A stretch of DNA of 64,000 bases from Bacteroidota bacterium (GTDB lineage: Bacteria; Bacteroidota; Bacteroidia; Flavobacteriales_D; Crocinitomicaceae): positions 19,168 through 83,167 of the forward strand of contig JAJRQQ010000096.1 in NCBI GenBank assembly GCA_024280155.1, given 5' to 3'. Below the pieces are notes generated by a model. The model did no database searches and was not told the DNA's origin. It saw only the letters and a program-made list of their open reading frames with translations. Shown piece by piece: positions 62,534 to 64,000 of the stretch. The translations under genes and the position numbers were made by a program. The first letter of the stretch is position 1; each line of letters opens with the position of its first letter.

Positions 62534-63694
62534 TTATCTAATATACTTTGTCAAATCAGAATTTAGCATTTCATTTAGTTCCTTTTCGTTCCCCATACTT
62601 GTTTCAGTAAATAAGAGTCCAAATTCACTGTATTTATTGAAGTCAAATTCTCTAATAACTAATACATTTTCTAAATCTTGCTTTAGCATCTCAAAATCAA
62701 ACTGAGTAATTTCTGATGGATTAATACCGGAGTTATTATTTAATGAAATAATACTATAAATTTTATCTTCTTTATTTTTGAATATTTCTTCCCAATTCGG
62801 TTTTTTATTTTGAATAAAATATTGGTATGAATTAAATCCAAAAGCATGCCAAGAAAGATCTCCAGTAGTACACCACCCCCCAAATCTTTCCGGATTTATT
62901 TCTATTGGTTTTATCATTCCTTTTTCATCAATCCGTAACTCTAAATGTAAGGGGAAGTTTTTTAACTTTGCTTTTTCCCCTATCGGTTTTAAAAACTCCT
63001 CAATGACTTTTTTGTACTTACTAATTATGTGTTGAGACGTGGAGTAAACTCTGTCGCTTACATCTGTATTCGAAGAGAACTTATGATGTAGAATATTCAG
63101 AATTACAACATCTCCGATATTATTAAAATAGGCATCTATAGCAAATTCTTCTCCCTTTATATATTCCTCTATAATGAAGGTGGAAGCATCCATTACTTCT
63201 TTAGGGTAGATACTTTTGAGGTTGTCAAAGTTTAACTCTTTTTGAGCAGTATCCCAATCGGCCTTGTTGTTTATCACATGTACCCCAATACTAAAAAAAC
63301 CTAAAGATGGCTTAATAACAAAAGGCAGTACTAATTCAGCTAAATCTAATGTTTGAATTTCATCTATTTTAATTTCCCTAAACATAAAATTGGGCAACAA
63401 GTCTTTTGTTAGTTCTCTAAATTTAAGTTTGTCTTTAAATAGCCTTATTTGGTTAGGAAGGTTGGTTTCCTTTAAATTGTTGAAAATCCAGAGTAATGAA
63501 TTCTCTGAATTTGTATAAACAAGAGGGTTTGGGCTATTTGTTAATTTCTTTATTGCATCCTTTTCAGAAATCCAATTCAAAGAATCATCATTAATTAATG
63601 ACTTTGCTTCTTTAGTGAAAATAACTTCAAAATTATTTTCTTTAATTGTTTTTATCAGAAAATCCGAAATATATGGTTGGTCTATAAGTATCAT
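62534..63694 (-). CDS. ATP-grasp ligase of unknown substrate
   Basis: 386 aa ATP-grasp protein, a family that ligates a carboxylate to an amine or thiol via acyl-phosphate. N-terminal pre-ATP-grasp region, then lysine-bearing nucleotide strand 'LVLPFVIKPSLGFFSIGVHV', 'STFIIEEYIKGEEFAIDAYF' (adenine hinge and Glu), and the Mg site 'LHLELRIDEKGMIKPIEINP' followed by 'ERFGGWCTTGDLSW' (E...E-x-N-x-R). Layout is like peptide/amino-acid ligases (BacD or carbamoyl-phosphate-like single domains). No partner biosynthesis genes are visible. An attC-like inverted repeat begins 11 bases before its ATG. Confidence 0.8.
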   Translation of the reverse strand: MILIDQPYISDFLIKTIKENNFEVIFTKEAKSLINDDSLNWISEKDAIKKLTNSPNPLVYTNSENSLLWIFNNLKETNLPNQIRLFKDKLKFRELTKDLLPNFMFREIKIDEIQTLDLAELVLPFVIKPSLGFFSIGVHVINNKADWDTAQKELNFDNLKSIYPKEVMDASTFIIEEYIKGEEFAIDAYFNNIGDVVILNILHHKFSSNTDVSDRVYSTSQHIISKYKKVIEEFLKPIGEKAKLKNFPLHLELRIDEKGMIKPIEINPERFGGWCTTGDLSWHAFGFNSYQYFIQNKKPNWEEIFKNKEDKIYSIISLNNNSGINPSEITQFDFEMLKQDLENVLVIREFDFNKYSEFGLLFTETSMGNEKELNEMLNSDLTKYIR

Positions 63695-63705
63695 TTTTTT
63701 ATTCT

Positions 63706-63797
63706 GTCTAACGTTTTTATATCGTTCTGAAAATCAGTTGTTAGTAATTTTGTTTTTCAGTGTTGTTTTTCTATTTTTCCTTTGTTAAACGTTAGCC
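63706..63797 (-). repeat. attC-like imperfect palindrome beside the ATP-grasp gene
   Basis: On the minus strand GGCTAACGTTT (63797 downward) and AAACGTTAGAC (ending 63706) are inverted arms with a perfect 9-bp core (CTAACGTTT/AAACGTTAG), spaced over 92 bases. GTTAGAC fits the integron core GTTRRRY, and its partner GTCTAAC fits RYYYAAC; the outer arm GGCTAAC deviates by one base. The ATP-grasp ATG follows 11 bases after GTTAGAC, as in a gene cassette. Confidence 0.35.
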
Positions 63798-64000
63798 TAA
63801 AGTCATTAATTTCCCTTCTTTTCGAAATGGGAGGAATTAAAGCTAACGGGAGTCTGCGTACAAACTCCATTTTCTTTTTAAAATTAGCATTTATTTCGCA
63901 CATACTTCTCTTCTAACGAAAGATCTTTTCCACGTTAGAATAAATACCCCACCTACATTTTTGGATTTACATCGTCTGAATGTGTTTAAAATGATTGTAT
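63798..64000. repeat. Non-coding tail with further CTAACG/CGTTAG inverted repeats
   Basis: TTCTAACG (63911-63918) and CGTTAGAA (63933-63940) form a perfect 8-bp inverted repeat around AAAGATCTTTT. CTAACG recurs at 63843, followed by GGAGT...ACTCC (63849-63868). No open reading frame of note. The cluster of CTAACG words matches the arms of the attC-like element next to it. Confidence 0.4.

Noticed and set aside
63-64000. tRNA, rRNA or CRISPR features
   Set aside because: Intergenic regions were read for cloverleaf ends, conserved rRNA words and regularly spaced repeats; none was seen. A tRNAscan or Rfam search would be decisive.

Overview
The window looks like a chromosomal segment of a low-GC Bacteroidota bacterium, most likely order Flavobacteriales and perhaps close to Crocinitomicaceae. 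The evidence is seen directly: secreted proteins with type IX secretion (T9SS) sorting domains of type A and type B, many short lipoproteins, a MurF-alanine racemase fusion, a LysS with a C-terminal extension, TAnnTTTG-type -7 promoter boxes, and Bacteroidota-specific families (DUF4292, DUF6029, Omp28-like, RemB-like). No rRNA, tRNA, CRISPR array, transposase or prophage was recognised.

Layout. 1-6928: a partial PBP4-type D-Ala-D-Ala carboxypeptidase, then a polysaccharide export/synthesis operon (GT4 glycosyltransferase, Wza-like exporter, Wzc-like tyrosine kinase, RmlC epimerase, WecA-type initiating transferase). 6931-14082: a nitric oxide reductase locus (divergent haem-copper-like membrane protein; norC, norB, norQ, norD, a lipoprotein, norE-like, norF-like) behind a promoter with a well-placed Crp/Fnr-type dyad. 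14054-23949: TIGR04282 glycosyltransferase, rhodanese, a TPR histidine kinase, pheT, bioD (with an internal stop), bioA, a six-repeat small protein and a murein-endopeptidase-like lipoprotein. 23950-33063: decayed gene remnants, a large choice-of-anchor-L/T9SS adhesin-like protein, a dipeptidase, a LEA-2 lipoprotein, and a TlpA-DUF6029-Omp28 unit. 33186-48095: cysQ, two tandem RemB/Wzi-like outer-membrane proteins, murF-alr, tdk, peptidases, lysS and sod. 48219-55303: a secreted orphan and the conserved row dut, nucleotidyltransferase, TPR lipoprotein, DUF4292 lipoprotein, EnvC-like protein, methyltransferase. 55431-62148: an RND efflux operon whose TolC component appears fused to an ABC-type substrate-binding domain. 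62534-64000: an ATP-grasp ligase next to an attC-like inverted repeat.

How the genes work together. The first operon initiates a lipid-linked sugar (WecA), extends it (GT4, RmlC) and exports it (Wza/Wzc). The nor genes form a self-contained NO detoxification or denitrification module: NorCB is the enzyme, NorQ/NorD its maturation pair, and NorE/F small accessory membrane proteins. The 49-54 kb row combines nucleotide hygiene, a sugar nucleotidyltransferase and envelope-biogenesis lipoproteins. The RND module is a complete tripartite pump.

A caution that affects annotation: at least five genes, including essential lysS, are broken by what looks like a single missing base in a mononucleotide run (wecA T6, hydrolase A7, lysS A3, TPR A6, tolC A5). 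Three others carry in-frame stops (bioD, murF-alr, and the 5' end of the anchor-L gene). The uniform direction (always one base short) fits homopolymer sequencing error better than biology, although the nonsense codons need a different explanation. I annotate these as single interrupted genes. All family names come from recalled motif knowledge, not from a database search.
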